NCBI GenBank assembly: GCA_003635265.1
Contig: PYIZ01000009.1
Coordinates: forward strand, 215,591 to 279,590
Length of the DNA: 64,000 nt
Source: Candidatus Poribacteria bacterium
GTDB lineage: Bacteria; Poribacteria; WGA-4E; PCPOR2b
Direction: 5' to 3'
Below, piece after piece: positions 17,822-27,241 of this stretch. Each line of letters starts with the position of its first letter. Position 1 is the stretch's first letter. A program made the translations under genes and the position numbers. The notes beneath the pieces are model-generated. The model saw nothing but the letters and a program-made list of their open reading frames with translations, was not told the DNA's origin and searched no databases.

Positions 17822-17830
17822 TGGTATAAT
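17822..17830 (+). promoter_or_regulatory. Extended -10 promoter candidate upstream of the redoxin gene
   Basis: TGGTATAAT is an extended -10 element (TGN plus a perfect TATAAT) with no good -35. It lies about 200 bases before the redoxin start. The surrounding gap 17687-18028 shows nothing else that I can identify. Confidence 0.35.
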
Positions 17831-18028
17831 TCTATTCGATAGCTGTTACCTTCGTTTCAGTCCGAACGTATAAACATTAAAAATGGTAATAATGAAGGTG
17901 TGTAATTTAAGCAGCTATTTAATACGTAGGTGGCGTACTTAAACGGAATGGAACGTCAAACGTCTTAGTGTAATGTGACTTGGCCTCACAAAGGCTGGAA
18001 GATCGATCGGAACCGTAGGAGGAATCAA

Positions 18029-18646
18029 ATGAAATTATTGACCGGAATTCTTGCCGTGATATCTGTTTTTAGCCTAGCTTTTAGTATAATTGCCGACACT
18101 GACACCGTCAAGATGGATAAGGAAGTTCCCAACTTTACGCTCAAAGACGCGACAGACAAAGAACATTCATTCAAGGATTTGAGCCATGAGAAAAAGGCAA
18201 CCGTTGTGATGTTCATTTCGACCCAATGTCCTGTTTTTAATGATTACAACGAGAGGATTGTTACTCTATATAACGACTACAAAGATCAAAGCGTACAGTT
18301 TATTGGGATCAACTCCAACAGAAATGAATCCGTCGAAGAGATAGTTGAGCATAACAAAACGAACAAGTTCGATTTCGTTGTCCTAAAAGATCTGCGGAAT
18401 GAGATTGCGGATAGATTTGGGGCAAGGCGTACACCTGAAGTCTACTTGTTGGACGAAAAGCGCATCCTCCGGTATCGTGGTGCTATTGATAATAGTCAGA
18501 AGAATCCCGAAACGCACTATCTACGCGAAACACTTGACCTCGTGGTTGCCGGAAAAGAAATTTCTGAGGATCGCAAGAAAACAAAGGCGTTTGGCTGCAC
18601 TATCAAGCGTGTGAGAAAAAAACAGGATCGAAGCCGTACGCCGTAA
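18029..18646 (+). CDS. Exported redoxin (AhpC/TSA-like thioredoxin fold)
   Basis: AGGAGG 6 bases before the ATG at 18029 fixes the start, 18 codons inside a longer open frame. The 205-residue protein has a signal peptide (about residues 1-22) and an AhpC/TSA-type thioredoxin fold with a single active-site cysteine, C67, in STQCPVF. RRTPEVYLLD is followed by YRGAIDN and, near the end, AFGC (C190) and IKR. The second Cys in a conserved C-terminal GCxIK context is typical of a periplasmic redoxin group whose partner is unknown. It likely reduces or senses thiols in the periplasm. It lies 63 bases before the PBP gene and may be co-transcribed with it. Confidence 0.82.
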   Translation: MKLLTGILAVISVFSLAFSIIADTDTVKMDKEVPNFTLKDATDKEHSFKDLSHEKKATVVMFISTQCPVFNDYNERIVTLYNDYKDQSVQFIGINSNRNESVEEIVEHNKTNKFDFVVLKDLRNEIADRFGARRTPEVYLLDEKRILRYRGAIDNSQKNPETHYLRETLDLVVAGKEISEDRKKTKAFGCTIKRVRKKQDRSRTP

Positions 18647-18709
18647 ATGCAAGTCTCTGAGTTATTTAGAGAGATCGATAAAATCAAGATATAGTATGAG
18701 GAAAATTGA

Positions 18710-21160
18710 ATGATTAAGAAAATTCTTCGAGGCATACTTACACTGTTTCTCATTGCTACTATTTGTGTGATGATGCTGATGTTTGTTGGTGTTGGATTTG
18801 TCGGAGGTGTCGTCATCAAATCATGGGATTCTATTGACCATATTGACTTGGGTCAACTGGAATACCGTGAGGTTGACACTTGGAAACAGCACCTTGAAGT
18901 TTATTCCTCGCTTTGTACAGTCCAACCGGGAGATTCTATTGATTTCCTGCTGGATAAATTGAAACGACTGGAGTATCAAGAAAGTGAAGAGTTCATCAAA
19001 CCGAGTGTCGTTGGACAATATTCAGTTGGGCGTGATGAACAAGGGCAACCTGAGAGACTATGGATTTACCTCCAAGGTTTCCATTTTCCACGTCTAGATC
19101 GGGAACCATATCAGGTTGAGCTTTCTGTGGTTGATGGAAAAATTGAGGCAATCCAAAATGATGACGGTGAAAAAATAGATAGTTTTGATCTCAGGCCGGA
19201 GTTGCTTAACGCGCTTTATGATAGAAAAGGTGAAGCCGAGGCACGAGAGATTGTGACACTGGTGCAGATGCCGGACACTCTGCTGCAGGCATTTCTCGCA
19301 GTTGAAGATCAGCGATTCTATAGACACTGGGGTGTAGATTTTCTAGGAATCCTTCGCGCCTCCATTCACAATGCTCAGTTATATCTAGGACAAGTGCAAG
19401 GAACGCTACAAGGCGCAAGTACCGTCACTCAGCAGCTCACACGCAATATCTATCTGACTCGTGAGAAGCGACTTTTGCGAAAGGTGAAGGAGGCTTTGCT
19501 TGCTGTCCGTATTGAGCGTAAATTTTCCAAGGACGAAATTCTCGAAAGATATCTGAACCTGATCAACTTAGGACGATACGGTTCGCAGGAGGTACTCGGT
19601 GTCCAAGAAGCAGCTCAAAACTATTTTGGAAAAAATGTATGGGAGTTGGAACTCCACGAGTGTGCCACGCTGGCGGGCATTCCGAAATCACCGACACGCT
19701 ATTCGCCAGTACGCCATCCGGATCGTTCAAAAGAACGGCGTAATCTGGTGCTTGGGTTGATGCTAAAGGCGGGTTTCATTAGCCTAGAAGAACACGATAC
19801 ATATGTCCAGAAACCTGTTGTGATTGAAGTACCCAAAAGCGCGCAGGGCACAGGCGGCTCACATTTTTTGGAATATGTTCATGAACAACTGATCGAAATA
19901 CCAGAATTAGAAGGACATTTGTACAACCAAGGGTTGAGAGTATATACGACAATCGATCCTTCTATGCAAGAGATTGCGGAAAGAGCCGTTGCTGATCACT
20001 TGCGAGAATTGGATAACAAGTTACGGGGGCGCTCTAGTAGGTACAGAAATCTGCCCGACTACGATGAAAATAAAAATAATCCAAATGGCATTAATCCAAT
20101 TACCAATTATTTGCAAGCGGGGCTAATTGCATTGGAACCGCAAACGGGGCACATCAAGGCGATGGTTGGGGGACGCGATTTTTATATCACCCGGCAGGAG
20201 ATTAACTTTTTTAATCGATCTGTCCATGCACATCGCCAACCCGGTTCATCTTTTAAGCCGATTGTTTTTGCAGCACTGCTTGATCTTCCCCCTTTAATAA
20301 CACCGGCAACGATTGTTCGCGATGAAGCGTGGTCTATCAATGTTGGAACACGGCGGAGGTGGAGACCGCGCAACTATGGGCATCGCTACTATGGAGATAT
20401 TACGGCGCGAAGGGTATTAGAGAAATCGATTAACATTGCGACAGCAAGAATGATGTGGGAGACACGGATAGAGGAAAACGAAAAACCTGCCGGGCTTAAT
20501 CGAACACTTGCAATCGCCAAACGTCTGGGCATCGAGGCCAATTTACCCGCATATCCGTCAGTTGCATTAGGCGCAGGTGGATTGCCAGTGATCCAAATGA
20601 CTGGTGCTTATTCTGTTTTTGCCAACGGTGGGGTGCGCAGGAAGCCAATAGGCGTTCACTATGTTGAAGATCAGTATGGGAACATCTTGATTGAAAATCA
20701 ACCACCGGCGGAACAGGCACTCGACCCAGGGGTTGCTTATCTCATGACACATCTCATGAAGGGTGTGATTAATAATGGCACTGGTAGACGAGCACGTGTG
20801 ATGGGGTTAGAACGTCCGGCAGCGGGCAAAACCGGCACGACGGACAATTATACAGATGCGTGGTTTGTCGGTTACATTCAAAATCTCGCCGCTGGCGTTT
20901 GGGTCGGGTTTAACGATCACCAACAGAAGACAACGTTTCCGGGAGCCCTAGGTGCTTTACCCATTTGGGCTCGATTTATGATTGAGGGAGCACGCGGACC
21001 TGTCAAAGATTTTGATAAACCGGCTAACGTTGTTTTTCGATCTGTTGATAAAAACACAGGGCTGCTGAAATACGAAGGGAAGTGTCCGGAGGAAGATGTT
21101 ATTAAAGAAGCCTTCATCGTTGGATATGAACCGAAGATGCTGTGTAATGCTCATCGGTGA
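18710..21160 (+). CDS. Class A penicillin-binding protein (PBP1 type)
   Basis: The 816-residue protein has an N-terminal transmembrane anchor (about residues 10-35), a glycosyltransferase family 51 domain with EDQRFYRHWG (catalytic Glu199 region) and a transpeptidase domain. The transpeptidase motifs are complete: S513-S-F-K516, SIN at 573-575, and KTGT at 707-710. It polymerises lipid II glycan and cross-links peptides at the outer face of the inner membrane. A region of about 150 residues between the anchor and GT51, with VGRDEQGQPERLWIYL, resembles the UB2H-like domain of some PBP1 proteins. GAGGA-like sequence precedes the ATG. It is followed 34 bases later by uvrB. Confidence 0.93.
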   Translation: MIKKILRGILTLFLIATICVMMLMFVGVGFVGGVVIKSWDSIDHIDLGQLEYREVDTWKQHLEVYSSLCTVQPGDSIDFLLDKLKRLEYQESEEFIKPSVVGQYSVGRDEQGQPERLWIYLQGFHFPRLDREPYQVELSVVDGKIEAIQNDDGEKIDSFDLRPELLNALYDRKGEAEAREIVTLVQMPDTLLQAFLAVEDQRFYRHWGVDFLGILRASIHNAQLYLGQVQGTLQGASTVTQQLTRNIYLTREKRLLRKVKEALLAVRIERKFSKDEILERYLNLINLGRYGSQEVLGVQEAAQNYFGKNVWELELHECATLAGIPKSPTRYSPVRHPDRSKERRNLVLGLMLKAGFISLEEHDTYVQKPVVIEVPKSAQGTGGSHFLEYVHEQLIEIPELEGHLYNQGLRVYTTIDPSMQEIAERAVADHLRELDNKLRGRSSRYRNLPDYDENKNNPNGINPITNYLQAGLIALEPQTGHIKAMVGGRDFYITRQEINFFNRSVHAHRQPGSSFKPIVFAALLDLPPLITPATIVRDEAWSINVGTRRRWRPRNYGHRYYGDITARRVLEKSINIATARMMWETRIEENEKPAGLNRTLAIAKRLGIEANLPAYPSVALGAGGLPVIQMTGAYSVFANGGVRRKPIGVHYVEDQYGNILIENQPPAEQALDPGVAYLMTHLMKGVINNGTGRRARVMGLERPAAGKTGTTDNYTDAWFVGYIQNLAAGVWVGFNDHQQKTTFPGALGALPIWARFMIEGARGPVKDFDKPANVVFRSVDKNTGLLKYEGKCPEEDVIKEAFIVGYEPKMLCNAHR

Positions 21161-21162
21161 TG

Positions 21163-21194
21163 CGTGAAACGTAAAACGAGAAGAAAGCGAAAAT
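21163..21194 (+). repeat. Degenerate 8-bp repeat between the PBP gene and uvrB
   Basis: Units GCGTGAAA, CGTAAAAC, GAGAAGAA and AGCGAAAA follow with a period of 8 in the short spacer before uvrB. They resemble runs at 49055 and 57240. Confidence 0.45.
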
Positions 21195-23174
21195 ATGGAA
21201 AAATTTGAATTGGTTTCGGACTATACGCCGCAAGGGGATCAGCCGCAAGCAATCCAGATGCTTACGGAAGATTTTCTGCGGAAAGAGAACGACCTTCAAA
21301 CGTTGTTGGGCGTTACAGGTTCGGGGAAAACCTTCACGATGGCGCACGTCATCGCAAATTTGCAACGTCCTGCGTTAGTCATCTCACACAACAAAACCCT
21401 TGCCGCACAGTTATATAGCGAGTTCCGAGAATTCTTCCCACATAACGCTGTCCACTACTTTGTCAGCTACTACGATTACTACCAGCCTGAAGCATATCTG
21501 CCTGTCACAGATACCTATATAGAAAAAGATATACAGATTAACGAAGAGATCGATCGACTGCGGCTCGCCTCAACTGCCTCGCTGCTCACACGCAGTGACG
21601 TTATTATTGTTGCGAGTGTTTCCTGCATCTACGGCATTGGATCTCCCAAGGAGTACGATATCCAACGAGTTGAGGTGAGCTGCGGGGACATCATTAAAAG
21701 GAATAAACTCCTACGTGCGTTTGTGGATATTCGATATGAGCGGAATGACATCGATTTTTCGCGAGGAAGTTTCCGTGCACGTGGCGATGTGATCGAGGTT
21801 TTCCCGGCGTATGCAGATACCGCCTACCGTATCGAACTTTTTGGCGACGAGGTTGAGCGGATTACCGAAATTGATACACTGACAGGCGAGATCTTAGCGG
21901 AACATGAGTCAATCACACTCTTCCCGGCTAGGCACTTCATGACGGACGCAGAGCGGTTTGAGCAGGCGTTGTTAGACATTGAAACCGAACTGCAAGATCA
22001 GATCGACTACTTCATTGCGAACAATAAACTGTTGGAAGCCCAACGGATTGAACAGCGGACCCGGTTCGATCTTGAAATGATGCGGGAGATTGGCTACTGT
22101 CAGGGCATTGAGAACTATTCGCGCCATTTCTCAGGACTGGCTCCCGGCGAACCGCCCTACTGTTTACTCAACTACTTTTCTAATGACTATCTCATGATCA
22201 TTGATGAATCTCACGTAACCTTGCCCCAAATTCGTGGGATGTATCGGGGAGACCGCGCCCGCAAACAGACATTGGTAGACTACGGCTTCCGCTTACCATC
22301 CGCTTTGGATAACCGTCCTCTCAAGTTTGAAGAGTTTGAATCGTATCTCCATCGAGCGGTGTTTGTGTCCGCAACGCCAGGACCTTATGAACTTGAACAG
22401 AGCTCGCAAGTGGTTGAACAGATTATTCGTCCCACAGGCTTAATTGATCCAAAGATTTCCGTCTACCCGGTTGACGAACAAATTGATCATCTCATTGGGG
22501 TTATCAATGAACGGGTTGCTCAAAGGCAGCGTGTCCTTGTTACCACGCTCACCAAGCGCATGGCTGAAGATTTGACTGACTATCTCACTGAAGCCAGTGT
22601 CAAAGCTGAATATCTCCATTCAGACGTTGACACCTTAGATCGCGCACGGATCTTGAAAGAACTTCGGCAGGGCAGTTTTGATGTTCTTGTTGGGATTAAC
22701 CTCCTCCGCGAGGGTTTGGATTTGCCAGAAGTGTCGTTAGTTGCTATTCTCGATGCAGACCGGGCCGGTTTCCTCCGATCCGAAACATCGTTAATCCAGA
22801 CTGCGGGTCGCGCTGCTCGGAACCTTGATGGTGAGGTCATTTTGTATGCCGATGAGATCACCGATGCCATCCGCAGTGCTATCAACGAAACGGAACGACG
22901 CCGCGAAATTCAGATGGCTTATAACGAAGCACACGGTATCACGCCGGCGTCAATCGACAAGGAAATTCGCGATCTAATCAGTGCACTTGTTGACGATGAT
23001 GACGAACCGGCGGATTCTCTGGGAGTCGAAATTTCGGAGGCGACATCTGAGGAAGATATCCATGCCTTGATTGCCGATCTCACGAAGCAGATGCAGGAGG
23101 CGGCTGCTAATCTGGAGTTTGAAAAAGCGGCGACTCTGCGAGATGGGATTGAGGAACTGAGGCGGGAGCTTTGA
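21195..23174 (+). CDS. uvrB: Excinuclease ABC subunit B
   Basis: The 659-residue protein is a full-length UvrB, the damage-verifying helicase of nucleotide excision repair. GVTGSGKT (residues 39-46) is the Walker A motif. [11 protein letters not shown] (about 91-101) is the aromatic beta-hairpin that clamps DNA. MIIDESH near 335 is motif [14 protein letters not shown] is the conserved domain 3 segment, and a UVR domain closes the C-terminus and binds UvrC or UvrA. Length and motifs match the family throughout. It follows the PBP gene by 34 bases of repeat-rich sequence; uvrA and uvrC are not in the window. Confidence 0.97.
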   Translation: MEKFELVSDYTPQGDQPQAIQMLTEDFLRKENDLQTLLGVTGSGKTFTMAHVIANLQRPALVISHNKTLAAQLYSEFREFFPHNAVHYFVSYYDYYQPEAYLPVTDTYIEKDIQINEEIDRLRLASTASLLTRSDVIIVASVSCIYGIGSPKEYDIQRVEVSCGDIIKRNKLLRAFVDIRYERNDIDFSRGSFRARGDVIEVFPAYADTAYRIELFGDEVERITEIDTLTGEILAEHESITLFPARHFMTDAERFEQALLDIETELQDQIDYFIANNKLLEAQRIEQRTRFDLEMMREIGYCQGIENYSRHFSGLAPGEPPYCLLNYFSNDYLMIIDESHVTLPQIRGMYRGDRARKQTLVDYGFRLPSALDNRPLKFEEFESYLHRAVFVSATPGPYELEQSSQVVEQIIRPTGLIDPKISVYPVDEQIDHLIGVINERVAQRQRVLVTTLTKRMAEDLTDYLTEASVKAEYLHSDVDTLDRARILKELRQGSFDVLVGINLLREGLDLPEVSLVAILDADRAGFLRSETSLIQTAGRAARNLDGEVILYADEITDAIRSAINETERRREIQMAYNEAHGITPASIDKEIRDLISALVDDDDEPADSLGVEISEATSEEDIHALIADLTKQMQEAAANLEFEKAATLRDGIEELRREL

Positions 23175-23213
23175 AAGATATTTAGGTAATAATACTGCTG
23201 TAATCAAAAACTG

Positions 23214-23249
23214 GACGTGCTTTTAAGTGTGAGTGCTTGAAAGCACGTC
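23214..23249. terminator. Bidirectional terminator-like inverted repeat after uvrB
   Basis: GACGTGCTTT and AAAGCACGTC are exact complements with a 16-base loop. The repeat lies between the convergent uvrB and ABM-monooxygenase genes. The stem ends in a T run on one side and an A run on the other, but no T tract follows the stem. Confidence 0.5.
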
Positions 23250-23267
23250 AAGCCTGTGGAGACCATA

Positions 23268-23585
23268 CTATTTCCATTCGTCATCGGGGGGCCAAATATT
23301 GTAACTTCCTCCGCCAGCTCCTTTCGGTCCTTCAGCAAACCAGTCTTTGACCGTATCCCGCCACTTTATAAAGTGAGGGGCTTGCAGATGGGCTTGGAAA
23401 GCTGCCTCGTCCACGTAAATCTCGTAGAGCCAGATCCGGTTGGGATCAGCGCCATCTTGGATTACATCAAATCTTAGACAGCCGGGCTCATCCTTCACTG
23501 AACCTTTGGCGTCGTCGAGCATCGCTTCGATGAACGCCTCCCTGTGTCCTTCCTTAATTTGAATTGGTGCGACTATGACGTACAT
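23268..23585 (-). CDS. Antibiotic biosynthesis monooxygenase (ABM) domain protein
   Basis: The 105-residue protein is a ferredoxin-like ABM domain: MYVIVAPIQI as the first strand, EAFIEAMLDDAK as helix 1, PGCLRFDVIQD in the middle strands and an ALQ-like FQAHLQAPHF motif. Family members such as YgiN/LsrG oxidise or isomerise small aromatic or quinone-like molecules. The extra C-terminal 20 residues are Gly/Pro/Trp-rich. AGGAGG about 6 bases before the ATG fixes the start. It follows the phytanoyl-CoA dioxygenase gene by 30 bases on the same strand. Confidence 0.82.
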   Translation of the reverse strand: MYVIVAPIQIKEGHREAFIEAMLDDAKGSVKDEPGCLRFDVIQDGADPNRIWLYEIYVDEAAFQAHLQAPHFIKWRDTVKDWFAEGPKGAGGGSYNIWPPDDEWK

Positions 23586-23615
23586 GTGTGCTCCTCCTTG
23601 TATGGGTAAACCACT

Positions 23616-24527
23616 CTAATTTGCGTAACCGTCACCATTATTTTGACGCCAATCCGGTAGGTATCCTCTGCTTACACCAAATCCATAGGATGGTCCGATT
23701 TGATTTTCGGTTCGCCAGGGCCATCCCTGTCCGCCGACAACCCGAAATTCATCGCCTTTTCCGCATAACCAGTATAGCATGTGAGCGACGTATCTGGCGA
23801 CGCGATGACCTCCGTAATAGGCGCGATGGAAATCAAAGTCCGATTCAATAATCCAATCTCTTTCTGGCATTACTGTTCGCCAGTAATTGTATTTCAGCAT
23901 GTGGCGCAGCCCTTTTCCAGTCGATTTACCTCTCCGATGTAGAATACTTTGAGAATGGAGGGCAAACGTACCTGCGGGTCCGCTGGTTGGGATCCCTTCG
24001 TGTTCTGCGTCACGTTGGGCGGGGCCGAAGTGCGTTCCGGGGACAATCTCAGTGGGGCCCATTTCCAACGGTGTATCTTGCGGAAAATAAAAAACCTCGA
24101 TGAAATTAACCTCCGGTCCGAAGATGTGGTCGGCATCCTGATGCCACCCTTGCGCGGGGGCAGGACATTCGGTACTGTGATCGCTCACCAGTACGGGTAA
24201 CCCCACATTCTTACCGAGCAGTGATCTCAGCGCACCAGCGAGCTGTTCGTTGAGAAGTACGTGTTCAATAAACCAATCCTCAAGCAGGATTGTGCTGGGC
24301 TCATGGGAGTTACGGATCCGTTCTAAATCTACTTCGGTAAGCCCTTCAGGAATGAAACAGGGGTTAGCCGGTGTTTTTCCTCTCAAGTAATCGCATGCAC
24401 GTTGGTTGATTTCATCAGGAACAACGCCTTCTAAGGTTAGGAAACCATCTCGACAAAACTGCAGAACCTGTGTGTCGGTGAGGGTAGGTTCGCAGTCAAA
24501 GGTTCGATCGGTTGCATCGTACTTCAT
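23616..24527 (-). CDS. Phytanoyl-CoA dioxygenase (PhyH) family protein
   Basis: The 303-residue protein has the facial triad of non-heme Fe(II)/2-oxoglutarate dioxygenases: H129-x-D131 in GWHQDADH, and a distal His (H197, ILHRRGKSTG) with an Arg that would bind 2-oxoglutarate. ETGPTEIVPGTH-type sequence at about residues 156-166 is characteristic of PhyH. Bacterial members hydroxylate diverse small molecules; substrate is unknown. GAGGTGA precedes the ATG. It is probably co-transcribed with the downstream ABM gene. Large numbers of PhyH proteins are a hallmark of some sponge-associated and poribacterial genomes, which is one reason for my lineage suggestion. Confidence 0.87.
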   Translation of the reverse strand: MKYDATDRTFDCEPTLTDTQVLQFCRDGFLTLEGVVPDEINQRACDYLRGKTPANPCFIPEGLTEVDLERIRNSHEPSTILLEDWFIEHVLLNEQLAGALRSLLGKNVGLPVLVSDHSTECPAPAQGWHQDADHIFGPEVNFIEVFYFPQDTPLEMGPTEIVPGTHFGPAQRDAEHEGIPTSGPAGTFALHSQSILHRRGKSTGKGLRHMLKYNYWRTVMPERDWIIESDFDFHRAYYGGHRVARYVAHMLYWLCGKGDEFRVVGGQGWPWRTENQIGPSYGFGVSRGYLPDWRQNNGDGYAN

Positions 24528-24712
24528 AGTAAATCACCTCGATCTTTCTGATACGGATTTTCGAGTATTATGTTACAGATCGTAAATAAGGAGCGCCGGA
24601 AGTCGTCACTATGAAATGATGTTTTTGATATTTTACCATTTTATTTTTCATCCTATTTTCGCAGAATTTCATCTGAACGTCAAGAGAAGAATGACCTACT
24701 CTCAACTTTCTA

Positions 24713-24741
24713 GTGACACAACGGCTGTAAAGTGCTATGCT
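24713..24741 (+). promoter_or_regulatory. Putative promoter for the enolase-superfamily gene
   Basis: GTGACA (24713-24718), a 17-bp spacer and TATGCT (24736-24741) lie about 100 bases before the ATG at 24843. The 24528-24842 gap between divergent genes holds no gene that I support. Confidence 0.4.
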
Positions 24742-24842
24742 GTGGCGAATATGAAAACTGACCTTCCATTGCCGTAACTTTATACGACGATTCAAAATCC
24801 GTCACTGGAGATTAACGAGTGCTGCCCTGACAGGAGAACAAT

Positions 24843-26027
24843 ATGAAAGTCACTGAAATTGAAGTCCATAAGATTACCCCCGAATACGAGGATTGGATCG
24901 CCTACCAGATGAACCACTACTCAGGTCCTGCTAGTCGCACAATATATGTGGTGCATACAGATGACGGGCGGATAGGGCTTGGAGAGGGTGGTCGACCTGA
25001 GCCGCAGGAGGTCATCGATCAGTACATCGGCACCAACCCCTTCAAATGGGTCGGGGACGAAACCTCGTTGGCTTTGGCGACAGCTATGTACGATTTAATG
25101 GGGCAAGCCGCTGGTGTACCGGTCTACCAACTCTTCGGTCAGAAGACGCGTTCATGGGTGCCGGTGAGCAGTTGGACGGTATCAACGCATCCGCAGCGTA
25201 TGGCGGAGGCTGTGGAACGGTACGCAGCGCAGGGTTACACTTGGATGAAATTCCACCTTTCGCCCTTTGAAAACGTCTTCGATCAGACCGAGGCTATGGA
25301 GGCGGTAGCACCCAAGGGTTTCAGGATTCACTACGATTTCACTGGCGGCGGGACGGACGACTACATGCCAGAATTGCTGGGGAAATTGGCGCAGTCTCCC
25401 ATTGCCGGTTGCTTTGAAGATTGCATTGACGCCGGGGATACGCTTGCTTCGATCGATTTGCGTCGGCGGGTGCCGCTACCTATTGTGAGGCATCAGGCAC
25501 CGCTGGAGGCCACCTATGAGGTGCTGATGGGAGCTGGGGATGTGTATATGCGGGGACACCAGAAGATAGGCGCAGCCATACGTTGTGCCGGTCTTTTCGC
25601 TGCGGGCAATATCCCCTTCATGCTACAGAACGTCGGTGGCACCATCACCCGAGCGATGACCACGCACATGATGTCTGTCTTTCCTACTGCTACCTTTCAC
25701 TTTGTTACTACCACGGAGATCTATAAGAGCGATGTCGTGAAGGAAAGATTAGATCCGGTCAACGGATTTGTGCGAGTGCCGGAAGCGCCCGGGCTAGGTC
25801 TTACACTCGATCGGGCTGCGCTAGAACGGCTAGAAAAATTGGAGTTACCAGCGCAGGCACCGTGGATTATCAAGTCGCGTTTTGCCAACGGTTCAATGAT
25901 GTATAATTGCTATGATCCTGCTAACACACGGCATTTCATGGTGAGACCAGATTGGCGTGGCGGGTTGGTTCCCATGTATTTACTTGCTTCCTCGATTGCC
26001 TTCTCCTCTGTATCGGCAATATGGTAG
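24843..26027 (+). CDS. Mandelate racemase/muconate lactonizing enzyme-family protein (enolase superfamily)
   Basis: The 394-residue protein has the MR/MLE capping domain (residues 1-110) and barrel domain. The likely catalytic Lys136 is in YTWMKFHLSPFE, and metal-ligand positions are D165 (HYDFTGG) and E192 (CFEDC); the third ligand is less clear. Family members abstract a proton alpha to a carboxylate, for example as sugar-acid dehydratases. The ATG follows GACAGGAGAACAAT, a good ribosome binding site. The last 15 or so residues overlap the convergent LLM oxidoreductase gene in antisense and look unlike a native C-terminus, so the tail may be fused by a rearrangement. Confidence 0.85.
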   Translation: MKVTEIEVHKITPEYEDWIAYQMNHYSGPASRTIYVVHTDDGRIGLGEGGRPEPQEVIDQYIGTNPFKWVGDETSLALATAMYDLMGQAAGVPVYQLFGQKTRSWVPVSSWTVSTHPQRMAEAVERYAAQGYTWMKFHLSPFENVFDQTEAMEAVAPKGFRIHYDFTGGGTDDYMPELLGKLAQSPIAGCFEDCIDAGDTLASIDLRRRVPLPIVRHQAPLEATYEVLMGAGDVYMRGHQKIGAAIRCAGLFAAGNIPFMLQNVGGTITRAMTTHMMSVFPTATFHFVTTTEIYKSDVVKERLDPVNGFVRVPEAPGLGLTLDRAALERLEKLELPAQAPWIIKSRFANGSMMYNCYDPANTRHFMVRPDWRGGLVPMYLLASSIAFSSVSAIW

Positions 26028-26824
26028 GAGAAGCCGATAATAAGATCGCCGCCTAGTTCCATTTCCCTACCGTGATTCGCCTGCACCTGCTGCCAAGCAT
26101 GTATTACTTTTTCCGCAGCACCGCCTGCAGCAGCGCCACCGCCAATCATCCCTTTGATGCCGTATTTTGCCATAAGGTTGAGTCCGCGTTCACTAGCACT
26201 GACGATGGGCTGCCAGCACTCAACTGGTAGATTGAGCGGACGGGGCACCAACGTAATCTCCTCCAGTTCATACCCACGATATGGAACTTTCGGCGGGAGG
26301 TCGTAGTATTTACCGTGATGAGAGAAGGACGGTTCATTAAATGACTTGAAAATAATGTCAAGTTGTTCCTCGAACATTTCGCGGTTGGCGTCTCCATCGA
26401 GTAGGGGTGCACCAAAAACCTCTACCTCACGTGTATGATAGCCTCGCCCTACGCCAAAGACGATACGTCCACCCGTGAGGAGATCCGCAGTGGCGTAATC
26501 TTCTGCTAGTCGTAGTGGGTGCCACATCGGTGTAACGTTGAAAGCGCACCCAATTTTGAGCGTCTGCGTTAGGTGAGCAAGATGGACACCGAGCATCAGG
26601 ATGTTAGGGATACATTCATACCCTTCGCGCTGAAAGTGGTGTTCAGCCAGCCAAAGGGTTTCGTAGCCGTTGCGGTCCATGACCTGCGCGATGGCTTGGG
26701 TTTTATCGAATACAGTTGCTATATGTTCGTCGGAGAGCCAACGTTCGTTGACAGGGGGACCATCGAGTCCTACATCTTCTAGGTCAACATGTCCCGCGAA
26801 TAGTGAGCCAAACTTTGTGATCAT
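25910..26824 (-). CDS. LLM-class flavin-dependent oxidoreductase (luciferase-like), C-terminally truncated
   Basis: The 304-residue protein has the bacterial luciferase-like fold: ETLWLAEHHF near residue 54, GCAFNVTPMWHPLRLAEDYA near 92, and GGRIVFGVGRGYH near 117, the flavin-binding region. Related enzymes are usually about 340-390 residues. Similarity stops near residue 283 (TEEKAIEEASKY). The remaining 21 residues read antisense through the end of the enolase-superfamily gene. I conclude that the 3' end is missing at a junction near 25975. It may still fold but probably lacks the last helix and strand of the barrel. Confidence 0.82.
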   Translation of the reverse strand: MITKFGSLFAGHVDLEDVGLDGPPVNERWLSDEHIATVFDKTQAIAQVMDRNGYETLWLAEHHFQREGYECIPNILMLGVHLAHLTQTLKIGCAFNVTPMWHPLRLAEDYATADLLTGGRIVFGVGRGYHTREVEVFGAPLLDGDANREMFEEQLDIIFKSFNEPSFSHHGKYYDLPPKVPYRGYELEEITLVPRPLNLPVECWQPIVSASERGLNLMAKYGIKGMIGGGAAAGGAAEKVIHAWQQVQANHGREMELGGDLIIGFSYHIADTEEKAIEEASKYMGTNPPRQSGLTMKCRVLAGS

Positions 26825-26951
26825 TTTCTTGCCTTTATAGCACCTATTAAGTCAAATCAGATTATCAAAAACTCCTTTAGGTCTAAAACCCAAACATTTA
26901 TGTTTGGAGCAGTTGGGGCGAAGCCTATACAGACAGCTTCAGCCTTTTGCC

Positions 26952-26980
26952 TTGTATTTACAGTCAAAACATGGTATACT
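26952..26980 (+). promoter_or_regulatory. Promoter inside the 374-bp element
   Basis: TTGTAT (26952-26957), a 17-bp spacer and TATACT (26975-26980), matching the TTGATA-17-CATACT pair at the same place in TnpB element 1. It would drive transcription rightwards into the structured core. Confidence 0.6.
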
Positions 26981-26986
26981 TGTTCT

Positions 26987-27239
26987 TAGAGGTTGGGGGT
27001 TCCGCTAACTGTTAGCAGGGGTAAAATCCGCAACAGTTAGGATATACCGACGGGTATTGGTCTCCTCAATAAACCTCACCAAAGTTGCCCTTGGGGGCAG
27101 TGGGCAGGGCATTGTCCATTGCGTTAGCGGTATGTAAGACGGACTTCGGTTCGCAGCCGTGTTTGACCGCACAATTAGCTCTCCTATCGGGGACGGACTC
27201 GTAAGAATCCCAATCCTTTAGGTTTGCGGAGTATGTCAA
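26987..27239 (+). ncRNA. Candidate structured RNA carried by the 374-bp element
   Basis: No ORF follows the element's promoter, but the core shows many exact complementary pairs: CTAACTGTT/AACAGTTAG (27005-27013, 27032-27040), ATACC/GGTAT with loop GACG (27044-27057), TTGGT/ACCAA (27057-27082), TGCCC/GGGCA with loop TTGG (27086-27099), and a long-range CCGCTAAC/GTTAGCGG (27002-27009, 27123-27130) that competes with the first hairpin. This density in a non-coding transposon suggests an omega-like or HEARO-like RNA. The ends are inferred from the promoter and the element boundary. Confidence 0.5.
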
Positions 27240-27241
27240 CT

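Larger units (their letters stand above)
26866..27239 (+). mobile_element. 374-bp non-autonomous IS605-derived element (PATE/MITE-like)
   Basis: It follows a TTAT flank (26862-26865) and ends with GGAGTATGTCAA. The left about 120 bp, including the hairpin CCAAACATTTATGTTTGG and a promoter, are homologous to the left end of TnpB element 1. The right about 38 bp, including AATCCCAATCCTTTAGG, are almost identical to that element's right end. It has no open frame. The right end stops 2 bases before the stop codon of the malate/lactate dehydrogenase gene on the other strand. Confidence 0.8.

Noticed and set aside
24568..24795. 75-codon minus-strand frame upstream of the enolase-superfamily gene
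   Set aside because: There is no ribosome binding site, the composition is unusual, and it overlaps the likely promoter of the downstream gene.
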